13,493 nt of DNA, taken from contig DSDR01000062.1 of the NCBI GenBank assembly GCA_011048645.1, forward strand, positions 1-13,493, in the 5' to 3' direction. Position 1 is the first letter of the stretch. Every line of letters begins with the position of its first letter. Shown piece after piece: positions 1-6,751 of this stretch. The notes beneath the pieces are model-generated. The model searched no databases, was not told the DNA's origin, and worked only from the letters and a program-made list of their open reading frames with translations. The position numbers and the translations under genes were made by a program. The DNA is from Phycisphaerales bacterium. GTDB taxonomy: Bacteria > Planctomycetota > Phycisphaerae > Sedimentisphaerales > Anaerohalosphaeraceae.

Positions 1-421
1 AGTCTAAAAACTCTTTCCGCGTAATCAATTGCGAATTGACTGCGATCCGCTCATGCAGACTGGTCACATGCGGCGAGGTATAAAGCCCGACTTTGTACCC
101 GTTGGCCTCCATCATCTTGGCCAACATCGCGGCGGTGGAGCCTTTGCCCTTGGTGCCGGCAATATGCACACACTTGATTTTTTTGTGCGGGTTGCCCAGC
201 CCTTTAAGCAGATTGTTCATCCGATTCAGGTCAAACGTCGTTACATTGTAGCGAAGCCGCTGCTGCTTTTCATAGTCGGTCGTCGTAAACAGGTATTCCA
301 TCGCCTGTTCATAGGTCCGAAACGCTTTGCTGGTCCGTTTGACCTTTGCCGCCGAAGTGGGGGACTTGCGTGCAGTGGTTTTCGTCGTCTTTTTGGTATT
401 GGATTTTTTTATTAGTGCCAT
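1..421 (-). CDS. folC: Folylpolyglutamate synthase / dihydrofolate synthase FolC (partial, N-terminal 140 aa)
   Basis: FolC is a cytoplasmic ATP-dependent ligase that adds glutamate to dihydropteroate or folates. The reverse strand reads from an ATG at 421 to the window edge without a stop, so the C-terminal two thirds lie outside. The Mur-ligase-type P-loop GTKGKGS is at residues 89-95, and YTSPHVTSLHERI follows at 114-126; both are hallmarks of FolC. The family's usual start region (FRTYEQAMEYL) begins only at about residue 34. It is preceded by a Lys/Thr/Ala-rich, low-complexity leader of about 33 residues that ordinary FolC proteins lack. The next in-frame Met (residue 41) falls inside the conserved region, so the upstream ATG is the better start. 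A weak AGGA lies 11 bases upstream of it. The gene is divergent from tkt across a 330-base spacer. Identification is confident; the exact start is less so. Confidence 0.9.
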   Translation of the reverse strand, partial: MALIKKSNTKKTTKTTARKSPTSAAKVKRTSKAFRTYEQAMEYLFTTTDYEKQQRLRYNVTTFDLNRMNNLLKGLGNPHKKIKCVHIAGTKGKGSTAAMLAKMMEANGYKVGLYTSPHVTSLHERIAVNSQLITRKEFLD

Positions 422-751
422 AATCTGAATTATCCTATCATAATAATGCGATACAGTCAATTAAATCCTTTTGCCGGAGGTAACGGCGGCCGATTTAAGG
501 CCGTGTGTTAATGCCATAAATTCCTTTTCTATAAATGCATAAAACAATATTCACAAAGTTTGAGAAATTTCTTTAAGGCAGGCATTTCAATCACTTCAAC
601 TTATTGTGATATAGATTTTTCTAATAACAAAAAGGTCCGAATAAAGCGGCATTGCCAAAAATGGCTTGCAAGCCGCCACGGTGTGGGTTACGATAGCCTC
701 GTTTTTGAAGTCAGGAACCATTACTTTTAATTTTTACTAAAAAGGGAAAAT
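422..751. other. Divergent intergenic region between folC and tkt
   Basis: This AT-rich spacer of 330 bases should hold the divergent promoters of folC and tkt. A TATAGA at 610-615 preceded by TG, and a TTGAAG at 705-710 with TAATTT 17 bases downstream, are possible promoter pieces for tkt, but both match the consensus poorly. Short GC-rich palindromic fragments (CGGCC/GGCCG near 490-505, and around 668-690) may be remnants of the repeat family seen elsewhere in the window. I see no small gene or RNA. Confidence 0.4.
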
Positions 752-2773
752 ATGGCGGAAACTGTAAAAAAGACAGGTTTGACACCGTTGGACGAATTGT
801 GTGTGCAGACTATCCGGTTTTTATCGGCCGATGGCGTTCAGGCGGCCAAATCCGGCCATCCGGGGATGCCGATGGGGATGGCGGCCGCGGCCTATGCGCT
901 TTGGATGCGTCATCTTCGACACAACCCGGCCGACCCGAAATGGATTAACCGCGATCGCTTTGTCCTCTCGGCCGGGCACGGCAGTATGCTGCTGTATTCG
1001 CTGCTGCATCTGTGCGGCTACGATCTGTCGCTGGAGGAACTCAAGCGATTCCGTCAATGGGGCAGCAAGACCGCCGGCCATCCGGAATACGGCCTGACAC
1101 CGGGCGTGGAGGCAACGACCGGCCCGCTGGGACAGGGTATCTCCAATTCGGTGGGGATGGCGATTGCCCAAAAATATCTGGCCGCCCGCTACAACACCGA
1201 CGACCATTCGATCTTTGATTATATGATTTACACCATCAGCGGCGACGGCTGTATGCAGGAAGGCATCACCAGCGAGGCAAGCAGTCTGGCTGGCCATCTG
1301 GGGCTGGACAATCTGGTGGTGATTTATGACGACAACCATATCACGATTGACGGCCAGACCGACCTGTCGTTCAGTGAGGATGTGGCCGCGCGATATCGGG
1401 CCTACGGCTGGCATGTTATTGAAATCGGCGGCGACGGACAAGACATTGAAGCGCTGGACAAAGCGCTGGATTTTGCCAAGGCTCAAACCGAACGCCCGAC
1501 ACTGATCAAGTTTCGTTCGCAGATCGGGTTCGGCAGCCCCAACCTACAGGGCACGTCCAAAATACACGGCGCACCGCTTGGCGAGGATGAAATCAAGCTG
1601 ATGAAAAAACAGTTCGGCTGGGATCCGGACAAACCCTTCTTTGTGCCCAAGGACGCAGCCGAGCATATGGGCCAATGCAAGGCCAAAGGCCAACAGCTTC
1701 AGGCAGCGTATCAGAAACGGTTTGACGCCTGGAGCCAAGCCAATCCGGCTCTGGCCGACGAACTGAAAGCCGCGATGACGGGCAAGGTCGCTGTTGACGT
1801 ATCAAAGTTGCCGACGTTTGACCCGGACAAGCCGCTGGCGACCCGTGCGGCTTCAGGCAAGACGCTGGATGCGCTGATGCCCTCGATGCCGCTGGTATTG
1901 GGCGGCTCGGCGGATCTGACGCCGTCCAATAATACGCGATTCAAGGACGCCGAGGACTTTTCCAAGACCTGCCGCACCGGCCGTTATATCCGCTACGGCG
2001 TGCGCGAGCACGCGATGGGCGCGATTATGAACGGCATTTCGCTGAGCGGTATGGTGCGTCCTTACGGCGGAACATTTCTGGTCTTTGCCGATTATATGCG
2101 GGGAGCAGTGCGTCTGGCGTCGATGTCGCGCTATCCGACGATCTTCGTGTTTACGCACGACAGTATCGGCGTCGGCGAAGACGGCCCGACCCATCAGCCG
2201 GTGGAAACGCTGGCCTCGCTGCGGGCGTTTCCGAATCTGAAGGTCTTCCGCCCGGCCGATGCCAACGAGACAGCCCGGATGTGGAAGTATATCCTTGAGC
2301 ACAAGGACGGCCCGATGGCCACCGCTCTGACGCGGCAGGGACTGCCGGTTCTTGATCCGGCCAAGTATCCGGGGATGAAGGATTTTGAGAAGGGCGCCTA
2401 TGTGCTGGTCAAGGCTGACAAGCCCGATGTGCTGCTGCTGGCGACCGGTTCGGAAGTGCAGGTGGCGCTGGCCGCGGCCGAGACCCTGGCCGCCGAAGGC
2501 GTCAAGGCCCAGGTGGTCAGTATGCCGTGCTGGGAGCTGTTCGAGGCACAGGATGCGGCCTACAAAGAAAGCGTCATTCCCGCCTCGGTCAAGGCCCGCG
2601 TGGGTATTGAGGCCGGGGTGCGGCTGGGCTGGGACCGCTGGCTGGGGCCATGCGGCGAATTTGTCGGGATGCACACGTTCGGTTCGTCGGGACCGTTTAA
2701 GGTGTGTTTTGAGCAATTCGGCTTGACCTCCGAAGCCGTTGTCGCCGCGGCCAAAAAGTCGATGAACAAGTAA
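752..2773 (+). CDS. tkt: Transketolase
   Basis: Transketolase is a thiamine-diphosphate enzyme that moves two-carbon ketol units between sugar phosphates in the non-oxidative pentose phosphate pathway. The product has 673 residues, the normal length for bacterial enzymes. The N-terminal domain has SGHPGMPMGMA (34-44), the GHGSMLLYSLLH segment (75-86), TTGPLGQGI (122-130) and the ThDP/Mg site GDGCMQEG (164-171). HGAPLG (272-277) precedes the pyrimidine domain, in which REHAMG carries the catalytic Glu419. DGPTHQP (477-483) and RPADANE (500-506) are also typical. An AGGGAA sits five to seven bases before the ATG. The next gene downstream is a phosphofructokinase, so two sugar-phosphate genes are neighbours, but a repeat-filled gap of about 430 bases with a possible terminator separates them. 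They may therefore be separate transcription units. Nothing looks truncated. Confidence 0.97.
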   Translation: MAETVKKTGLTPLDELCVQTIRFLSADGVQAAKSGHPGMPMGMAAAAYALWMRHLRHNPADPKWINRDRFVLSAGHGSMLLYSLLHLCGYDLSLEELKRFRQWGSKTAGHPEYGLTPGVEATTGPLGQGISNSVGMAIAQKYLAARYNTDDHSIFDYMIYTISGDGCMQEGITSEASSLAGHLGLDNLVVIYDDNHITIDGQTDLSFSEDVAARYRAYGWHVIEIGGDGQDIEALDKALDFAKAQTERPTLIKFRSQIGFGSPNLQGTSKIHGAPLGEDEIKLMKKQFGWDPDKPFFVPKDAAEHMGQCKAKGQQLQAAYQKRFDAWSQANPALADELKAAMTGKVAVDVSKLPTFDPDKPLATRAASGKTLDALMPSMPLVLGGSADLTPSNNTRFKDAEDFSKTCRTGRYIRYGVREHAMGAIMNGISLSGMVRPYGGTFLVFADYMRGAVRLASMSRYPTIFVFTHDSIGVGEDGPTHQPVETLASLRAFPNLKVFRPADANETARMWKYILEHKDGPMATALTRQGLPVLDPAKYPGMKDFEKGAYVLVKADKPDVLLLATGSEVQVALAAAETLAAEGVKAQVVSMPCWELFEAQDAAYKESVIPASVKARVGIEAGVRLGWDRWLGPCGEFVGMHTFGSSGPFKVCFEQFGLTSEAVVAAAKKSMNK

Positions 2774-2778
2774 AATTT

Positions 2779-3136
2779 CGACCCGGCCTGAAAGGCCCGA
2801 CAACAGCGCGGCGGCGCAAGCCGCCCGATAGGGCGTAACGCCGTGGGTATCGCAATCCGGCCGCCGGCTTCGCGGCGTTCGTGGCACGGCCTTCCAGGCC
2901 GTGGGTTTGTTTTTTTCACGGGCAAAATGCCTGTGCTGCGTTATACTGCCCCTTCGGGGCGATGGGGTATGGATAGGGCTGTTGTAACCCCAGGGCGTTG
3001 CCCTGGGCTAATGTAGATTGCTCCTTCGGAGCGGCAAAAACGCGGCGGCGCGAGGGCGTCCGACAGGGGAATGTGGATAAATGGGGCGTTTTCCAAGACG
3101 CACCATGATCCGGCCGCTGGCGCGGCTCGGCTGTTG
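2779..3136. repeat. Cluster of GC-rich palindromic elements between tkt and pfkA
   Basis: This non-coding stretch is packed with short hairpins. GGCCT/AGGCC lies at about 2785-2797. A GGCGGC-GCAA-GCCGCC hairpin lies within 2801-2830. GCCCC-TTC-GGGGC is at 2948-2960, CCCAGGGC-GTT-GCCCTGGG (eight perfect pairs) at 2989-3007, and GCTCC-TTC-GGAGC at 3020-3032. A further pair of the window's repeat arms sits at about 3036-3065 and 3102-3136, separated by a spacer containing GGGGCGTTTTCCAAGAC that also recurs in the 4331-4587 array. Fragments open in several frames give Arg/Ala/Pro-rich nonsense peptides, so I regard none as a gene. The elements resemble REP/BIME-type extragenic palindromes; a role in mRNA ends or nucleoid contacts is only a guess. 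Confidence 0.75.
2885..2916 (+). terminator. Possible intrinsic terminator downstream of tkt
   Basis: CACGGCCT (2885-2892) and AGGCCGTG (2896-2903) form a perfect eight-pair stem around a three-base loop. A T-rich tract, TTTGTTTTTTT, follows at 2906-2916. This is the only palindrome in the cluster with a T-tract behind it. It lies about 110 bases after the tkt stop codon, which is long but acceptable for an intrinsic terminator. Confidence 0.5.
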
Positions 3137-3195
3137 CTCTTTGTCCCTTCGGGGTGAAAATGGAACCGGCTGGCGCCGGGAGCGGTTTTGATTAT

Positions 3196-3199
3196 GGAG
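3196..3199 (+). promoter_or_regulatory. Ribosome binding site that decides the pfkA start
   Basis: GGAG lies nine bases before the ATG at 3209. The frame is also open upstream from an ATG at 3194 and a TTG at 3188. Starting at 3209 gives the family's usual short N-terminus before KRIAVMTGGGD, and it is the best placed behind a Shine-Dalgarno sequence. Confidence 0.55.
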
Positions 3200-3208
3200 A
3201 AAATTGCG

Positions 3209-4309
3209 ATGGCGGCAAAAAAACGATTCAAACGGATTGCGGTGATGACCGGCGGTGGCGATTGTCCGGGGCTGAACGCGGTGATCCGGGCGGTGACCAA
3301 GACCGCGATCAGCCGTTACGGCGCCGAGGTCTGGGGCATTGAGGACGGCTATCTCGGTCTGATCGAAAATCGTATGCATCCGCTGGCGTATGATGATGTC
3401 AGCAACATCCTGACTGTCGGCGGGACGATCCTCGGTTCGTGCAACAAATCCAATCCGTTTGCGTTTCATGTCCGCAGCGGCAAAAGCGTTCGGAAAAAAG
3501 ACCTGTCCGATCTCTGCCTTGAACACCTCAGACAACATGACATCGATGCGATGATCTGTGTCGGCGGCGACGGCACGATGGCCTCGGCAGCGGCGTTTGC
3601 CAAGAAAGGCCTGCCGGTGATGGGCGTGCCCAAGACCATCGACAACGACGTCTGGGGTACGGATGTGACGTTCGGGTTTAATTCTGCGGTAACCACGGCC
3701 ACCGACGCCATCGACAAGGTACACACCACCGCCAGCTCACACCATCGGGTGATGATTGTCGAGGTGATGGGCCGATACGCCGGCTGGATTGCACTGTATG
3801 CGGGTGTGGCCGGCGGGGCGGATGTGATCTTACTTCCTGAGATTCCCTACGAACTGGACAAGATTGCCGATTATGTGCACGCTCGATCCCAAAAAGGCAA
3901 GCGCTTCAGCATCATCGCCGTGGCCGAAGGGGCCAAACCCAAAGGCGGCAAGCCGTTTGTGGCCAAAGTGCTCAAAGACAGCCCCGATCCGATTCGTCTG
4001 GGCGGCATCGGGACGACCCTGGCTGACCAGTTGGAGAAGATGACCGGTCGGTCGTGTCGCGCGGTCGTGCTCGGCCATGTCCAGCGCGGCGGGACGCCCA
4101 CGGCACTGGATCGAACGCTGGCCACTCAATTCGGCCACCACGCCATTGAAATGCTGATGAAAGGGCGGATCAACCGGCTGGCGGTGCTGAAAAACGGCCG
4201 GCAGGACAGCGTCCCTCTGAGCCAGGTCGCCGGACGCATCAAGACCGTCCCGAAAAATCATCCGCTCATTCGGGCGGGCAAGGCGGTCAACACGAGTTTC
4301 GGGGTTTAA
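3209..4309 (+). CDS. pfkA: 6-phosphofructokinase, ATP-type active site with Lys variant (group III-like)
   Basis: This enzyme phosphorylates fructose 6-phosphate to fructose 1,6-bisphosphate in glycolysis. From the ATG at 3209 it has 366 residues, somewhat longer than the roughly 320 of E. coli PfkA. Visible motifs are TGGGDCPGLN (14-23), the nucleotide site GGDGT (119-123), PKTIDND (141-147) with the likely catalytic base Asp145, MGRYAGWIA (187-195), AEGAKP (239-244) and LGHVQRGGTPTALDR (288-302). The position equivalent to E. coli Gly104 is Gly122, as in ATP-using enzymes, whereas the Gly124 equivalent is Lys142, as in pyrophosphate-using enzymes. The Gly/Lys combination is known from group III ATP enzymes of actinobacteria and trypanosomes, so ATP is the likelier donor, but pyrophosphate cannot be excluded. 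It follows tkt in the same direction and is followed by a tandem repeat array. Confidence 0.93.
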   Translation: MAAKKRFKRIAVMTGGGDCPGLNAVIRAVTKTAISRYGAEVWGIEDGYLGLIENRMHPLAYDDVSNILTVGGTILGSCNKSNPFAFHVRSGKSVRKKDLSDLCLEHLRQHDIDAMICVGGDGTMASAAAFAKKGLPVMGVPKTIDNDVWGTDVTFGFNSAVTTATDAIDKVHTTASSHHRVMIVEVMGRYAGWIALYAGVAGGADVILLPEIPYELDKIADYVHARSQKGKRFSIIAVAEGAKPKGGKPFVAKVLKDSPDPIRLGGIGTTLADQLEKMTGRSCRAVVLGHVQRGGTPTALDRTLATQFGHHAIEMLMKGRINRLAVLKNGRQDSVPLSQVAGRIKTVPKNHPLIRAGKAVNTSFGV

Positions 4310-4330
4310 GCACAACACCACAGCGCGGCG

Positions 4331-4587
4331 CAACAGCGCGGCGGCGCGAGCCGCCCGATACGGGGATGCGGATGTACCGGGGCGTTTTCCAAGACGTGAC
4401 ATTATCCGGCCGCTCGCGCGGCTCGGCTATTGATATAACGCGGCACAACAGCGCGGCGGCGCGAGCCGCCCGATGGGGGATGCGGATGTATGAGGCGTTT
4501 TTCAAGTCGCAACATTATCCGGCCGCTTGCGCGGCTCGGCTATTGTATGACGCGGCGCAACAGCGCGGCGGCGCGAGGGCGCCCGAT
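4331..4587. repeat. Tandem array of paired palindromes (unit 112-115 bp)
   Basis: Three copies of a B arm (CAACAGCGCGGCGGCGCGAG followed by a GC-rich end) start at 4331, 4446 and 4558. Two copies of an A arm (ATTATCCGGCCGC...CTCGGCTATTG) lie between them at 4399-4432 and 4512-4545. The A and B arms are roughly inverted versions of each other. The A-to-B gap is about 13 bases; the B-to-A spacer is about 37 to 39 bases and is also conserved (GATGCGGATGTA, then GGCGTTTT or a close variant). Each arm folds alone: GGCGGC-GCGA-GCCGCC at 4340-4355 and GCCGC-TTGC-GCGGC at 4522-4535. The same arms occur after tkt and after cysK. No protein-coding gene is supported here. Confidence 0.85.
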
Positions 4588-4617
4588 AGGCGGCGGTCAA
4601 GCGTTGTTTTCTGCCTC

Positions 4618-4646
4618 TTGCATTGGGGGCGGAATGTGTCTATCAT
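4618..4646 (+). promoter_or_regulatory. Predicted promoter of the radical SAM gene, leaderless arrangement
   Basis: TTGCAT (4618-4623) is separated by exactly 17 bases from TATCAT (4641-4646, five of six matches to the -10 consensus). A transcript starting about seven bases after the -10 box would begin at or next to the ATG at 4653. No Shine-Dalgarno sequence lies in the expected place, which fits a leaderless message. The -35 box matches only TTG, so this is a prediction. Confidence 0.4.
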
Positions 4647-4652
4647 AACGGT

Positions 4653-5789
4653 ATGACCGCGATTATCACTCAGCCCGATACCTTTGAGAAGCTCAGGATT
4701 CTCAGCGCCGATGCCCAGTACGATCTGGCCTGTGCCTGCGGATCGGTCAAGGACGAGCATCGGCGGCGGGGCGGCGACGGCAAATGGATCTATCCGGTCA
4801 CGCTGCCTGAAGGCGGGCGGGCCAGCCTGTTCAAGATTCTGCTGTCCAATGTCTGCGGCAACGACTGCAAGTACTGCCCGCTGCGGTATGATCAGGACAT
4901 TCGCCGCTGTACGCTGCAGGTCGAAGAGACCGTGCGGGTGTTTTGGGAGTATTACACACAGGGCAAGGTGTTCGGACTGTTCATCAGTTCCGGCGTCATC
5001 GGCACGCCTGATGCCACGATGGAACGGATCAACGCGATTGCCCGTCTGCTGCGCTGCCGCTATCGGTTTGGCGGCTATATTCATCTGAAAATCATCCCCG
5101 GCGCCAGTCCTGCGGCCATCGAGGAGGCGGTGCGGCTGGCCTCGGCGGTGTCGCTGAATATCGAGACGCCGGGGGCGGAATTTCTGGCCAAAGTCTCAGC
5201 CCAAAAAAACTTTCTGCGGGACATTATTGAGCCGATCAAACGCATCAGCCAACTGGTGCAGGAGCCGAATGCGTTTCGACGGCATGTGCACCAGACCACG
5301 CAGTTCATCGTCGGGGCCGCCGGCGAGAGCGACCGCCGCATCGTGCGCTATATGGAAGGGCTGTACCGGCGGCTTCGGATGCATCGGGTCTATTTCAGCG
5401 CCTATCAGGGCGGCCTTGGTGATCCCGCTTTGCCCGGCGAACGAATCGCATCAGGACACGATCGCCTGACACGGGAACACAGGTTGTATCAGGTCGATTT
5501 TCTGATGCGAAAATACGGCTTCCACGACGCGGAAATCCCCTTCGACGCCAAGGACCGTCTTCCGCTGGATAAAGACCCCAAAGAGGTCTGGGCACAGCTT
5601 CATCCGGAATTTTTCCCCGTGGATATCAACCGCGCCGACCGCGAAACACTGCTTCGCGTGCCGGGGTTGGGGCCGGTGACCGTGCGAACCATTCTCAAAC
5701 GCCGCCGACAGAAACGTCTGACCGACCTGACCGACATCGGCAAACCCAACAAACTCTTGAGCAAGGCCGCCCGATACCTGACGTTCTGA
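4653..5789 (+). CDS. Putative DNA modification/repair radical SAM protein with helix-hairpin-helix
   Basis: The 378-residue product has a radical SAM cluster motif CxxxCxxC (Cys68, Cys72, Cys75, in NVCGNDCKYCPLR), preceded by YDLACACGS (23-31) with two more cysteines. The middle part (about 60-250) is the radical SAM barrel. The C-terminus (about 322-365, DINRADRETLLRVPGLGPVT) is a helix-hairpin-helix, a DNA-binding fold. This order matches the family described as a putative DNA modification/repair radical SAM protein, which often neighbours a uracil-DNA-glycosylase-like protein (names from memory: TIGR03916 and TIGR03915). No such partner is visible here: upstream is a repeat array and downstream is a convergent gene 32 bases away. 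Its substrate and reaction are unknown. I chose the ATG at 4653; a TTG at 4623 is in frame but would place the predicted promoter inside the coding region. Confidence 0.85.
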   Translation: MTAIITQPDTFEKLRILSADAQYDLACACGSVKDEHRRRGGDGKWIYPVTLPEGGRASLFKILLSNVCGNDCKYCPLRYDQDIRRCTLQVEETVRVFWEYYTQGKVFGLFISSGVIGTPDATMERINAIARLLRCRYRFGGYIHLKIIPGASPAAIEEAVRLASAVSLNIETPGAEFLAKVSAQKNFLRDIIEPIKRISQLVQEPNAFRRHVHQTTQFIVGAAGESDRRIVRYMEGLYRRLRMHRVYFSAYQGGLGDPALPGERIASGHDRLTREHRLYQVDFLMRKYGFHDAEIPFDAKDRLPLDKDPKEVWAQLHPEFFPVDINRADRETLLRVPGLGPVTVRTILKRRRQKRLTDLTDIGKPNKLLSKAARYLTF

Positions 5790-5821
5790 AAGAGCGATTG
5801 ACGCCGGCGACGAGCGAATCC

Positions 5822-6661
5822 TTATTCCAGCAGCAGGATTTCGACGCGGCGGAACTCGCAGGGATGGCTTTCGGCCTGAAGGGAGATGTAGCCGCCGGTC
5901 AGCAGCGTCTTTCCGTCTTTGATCAGTTTCTTCGCGTCGGCGTCTGATTCGTCCAGTTGGGGCTTGTGGTATTCGAGCACGAGCTTGCCGTTGGCGTAAT
6001 GGCGAATCACGTCGCCGCCGCGGACTTCCACCTCGGCGGTGACCCACTGGTCGCCGTGAAAGGTTTCAGAGCTGGATGTGATGCAATGACGTGTGTCCAG
6101 TTTGCCGTCAATCACCACGTGCGTGCCCGGCGTGCAGACGCTGAGGGTGGGGCGTTTATTTCGGCCGTCGCCGCCGAGCAGTTGGGCTTCAATGCTCACC
6201 GGAAACGACTGGTCTTTGGTCATCGTGTTCGGGTCCTGGCAGTGCAGCATCATACCGCTGTTGCGATAGGCCCACCCGGCGCCGCCGGCGACCTGCTCGC
6301 CGACAAAGCGATACTCCACGCGGAGCCGATAATGGCTAAAGGGCGTGCGATAGAACAAATGGCCAAAGCGGTTGTCAAAGGTTTTGTACTGGTCGTAGGC
6401 CACCTTCAAGACGCCGTCTTCGACGCGAAATGTATTGCCGACGTTCTCACCCAGTTTATAACCGGTAAATTTGGGAATCCACCCATCCAGATTCTTGCCG
6501 TTAAACAAAGGAATCCAATTTTCTTCGGCCTTCTCTTCGGTCTTTTCGATATGGGCATCGGCAAAGACCAGGCCGCCGCAGAGCAGCGTCATGACCAGTA
6601 AAGTTGTGATTAACGGATGAACAATAACTGTTTTCGAGGCGTGCTGAGTGTTGTGTGTCAT
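5822..6661 (-). CDS. Secreted DUF1080 domain protein (3-keto-disaccharide hydrolase-like)
   Basis: The 279-residue product begins with a Sec-type signal peptide: a short polar start, a hydrophobic core at about 16-33, and a likely cleavage near FADA-H (33-37). The mature part opens with WIPLFNGKNLDGW (49-61), the signature start of DUF1080 domains, and fills one domain of about 225 residues with typical elements such as FRVEDGVLKV (78-87), RNSGMMLHC (133-141) and GGYISLQAE (256-264). DUF1080 domains have a concanavalin/laminin-G-like jelly-roll and are common in Planctomycetota and Bacteroidota. Some members hydrolyse 3-keto-glycosides, but the substrate here cannot be read from sequence. AAAGGT lies six bases before the ATG. 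It is the last of four co-directional genes, 90 bases after the lipocalin, and ends 32 bases from the convergent radical SAM gene. Confidence 0.9.
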   Translation of the reverse strand: MTHNTQHASKTVIVHPLITTLLVMTLLCGGLVFADAHIEKTEEKAEENWIPLFNGKNLDGWIPKFTGYKLGENVGNTFRVEDGVLKVAYDQYKTFDNRFGHLFYRTPFSHYRLRVEYRFVGEQVAGGAGWAYRNSGMMLHCQDPNTMTKDQSFPVSIEAQLLGGDGRNKRPTLSVCTPGTHVVIDGKLDTRHCITSSSETFHGDQWVTAEVEVRGGDVIRHYANGKLVLEYHKPQLDESDADAKKLIKDGKTLLTGGYISLQAESHPCEFRRVEILLLE

Positions 6662-6751
6662 CGTTGACCTTTCGAATTTAATGTCGTTTTCCGTGTTCTT
6701 CGTTATCCTCCTTACGTCAGCTTGTCTAAAATTGTTCCCGTCGGCTGCAGT

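Noticed and set aside
29..415. 128-codon plus-strand open frame at the left edge
   Set aside because: It is antisense to folC, whose P-loop and SPHVTSLHERI motif are clear on the minus strand.
1853..2887. 344-codon open frame on the minus strand opposite transketolase
   Set aside because: The opposite strand encodes a full transketolase with all motifs. The minus frame gives a His/Arg-rich protein without recognisable motifs, typical of a GC-rich antisense shadow.
2941..3300. Open frames on the minus strand across the palindrome cluster, encoding Pro/Gly/Arg-rich peptides
   Set aside because: They are translations of the palindromic repeats and run into the pfkA coding region on the other strand. 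Similar peptides from such repeats are common spurious calls.
4331..4587. Possible CRISPR array
   Set aside because: Repeats are palindromic arms of two alternating types, the spacers are themselves conserved between units, and no cas gene is nearby.
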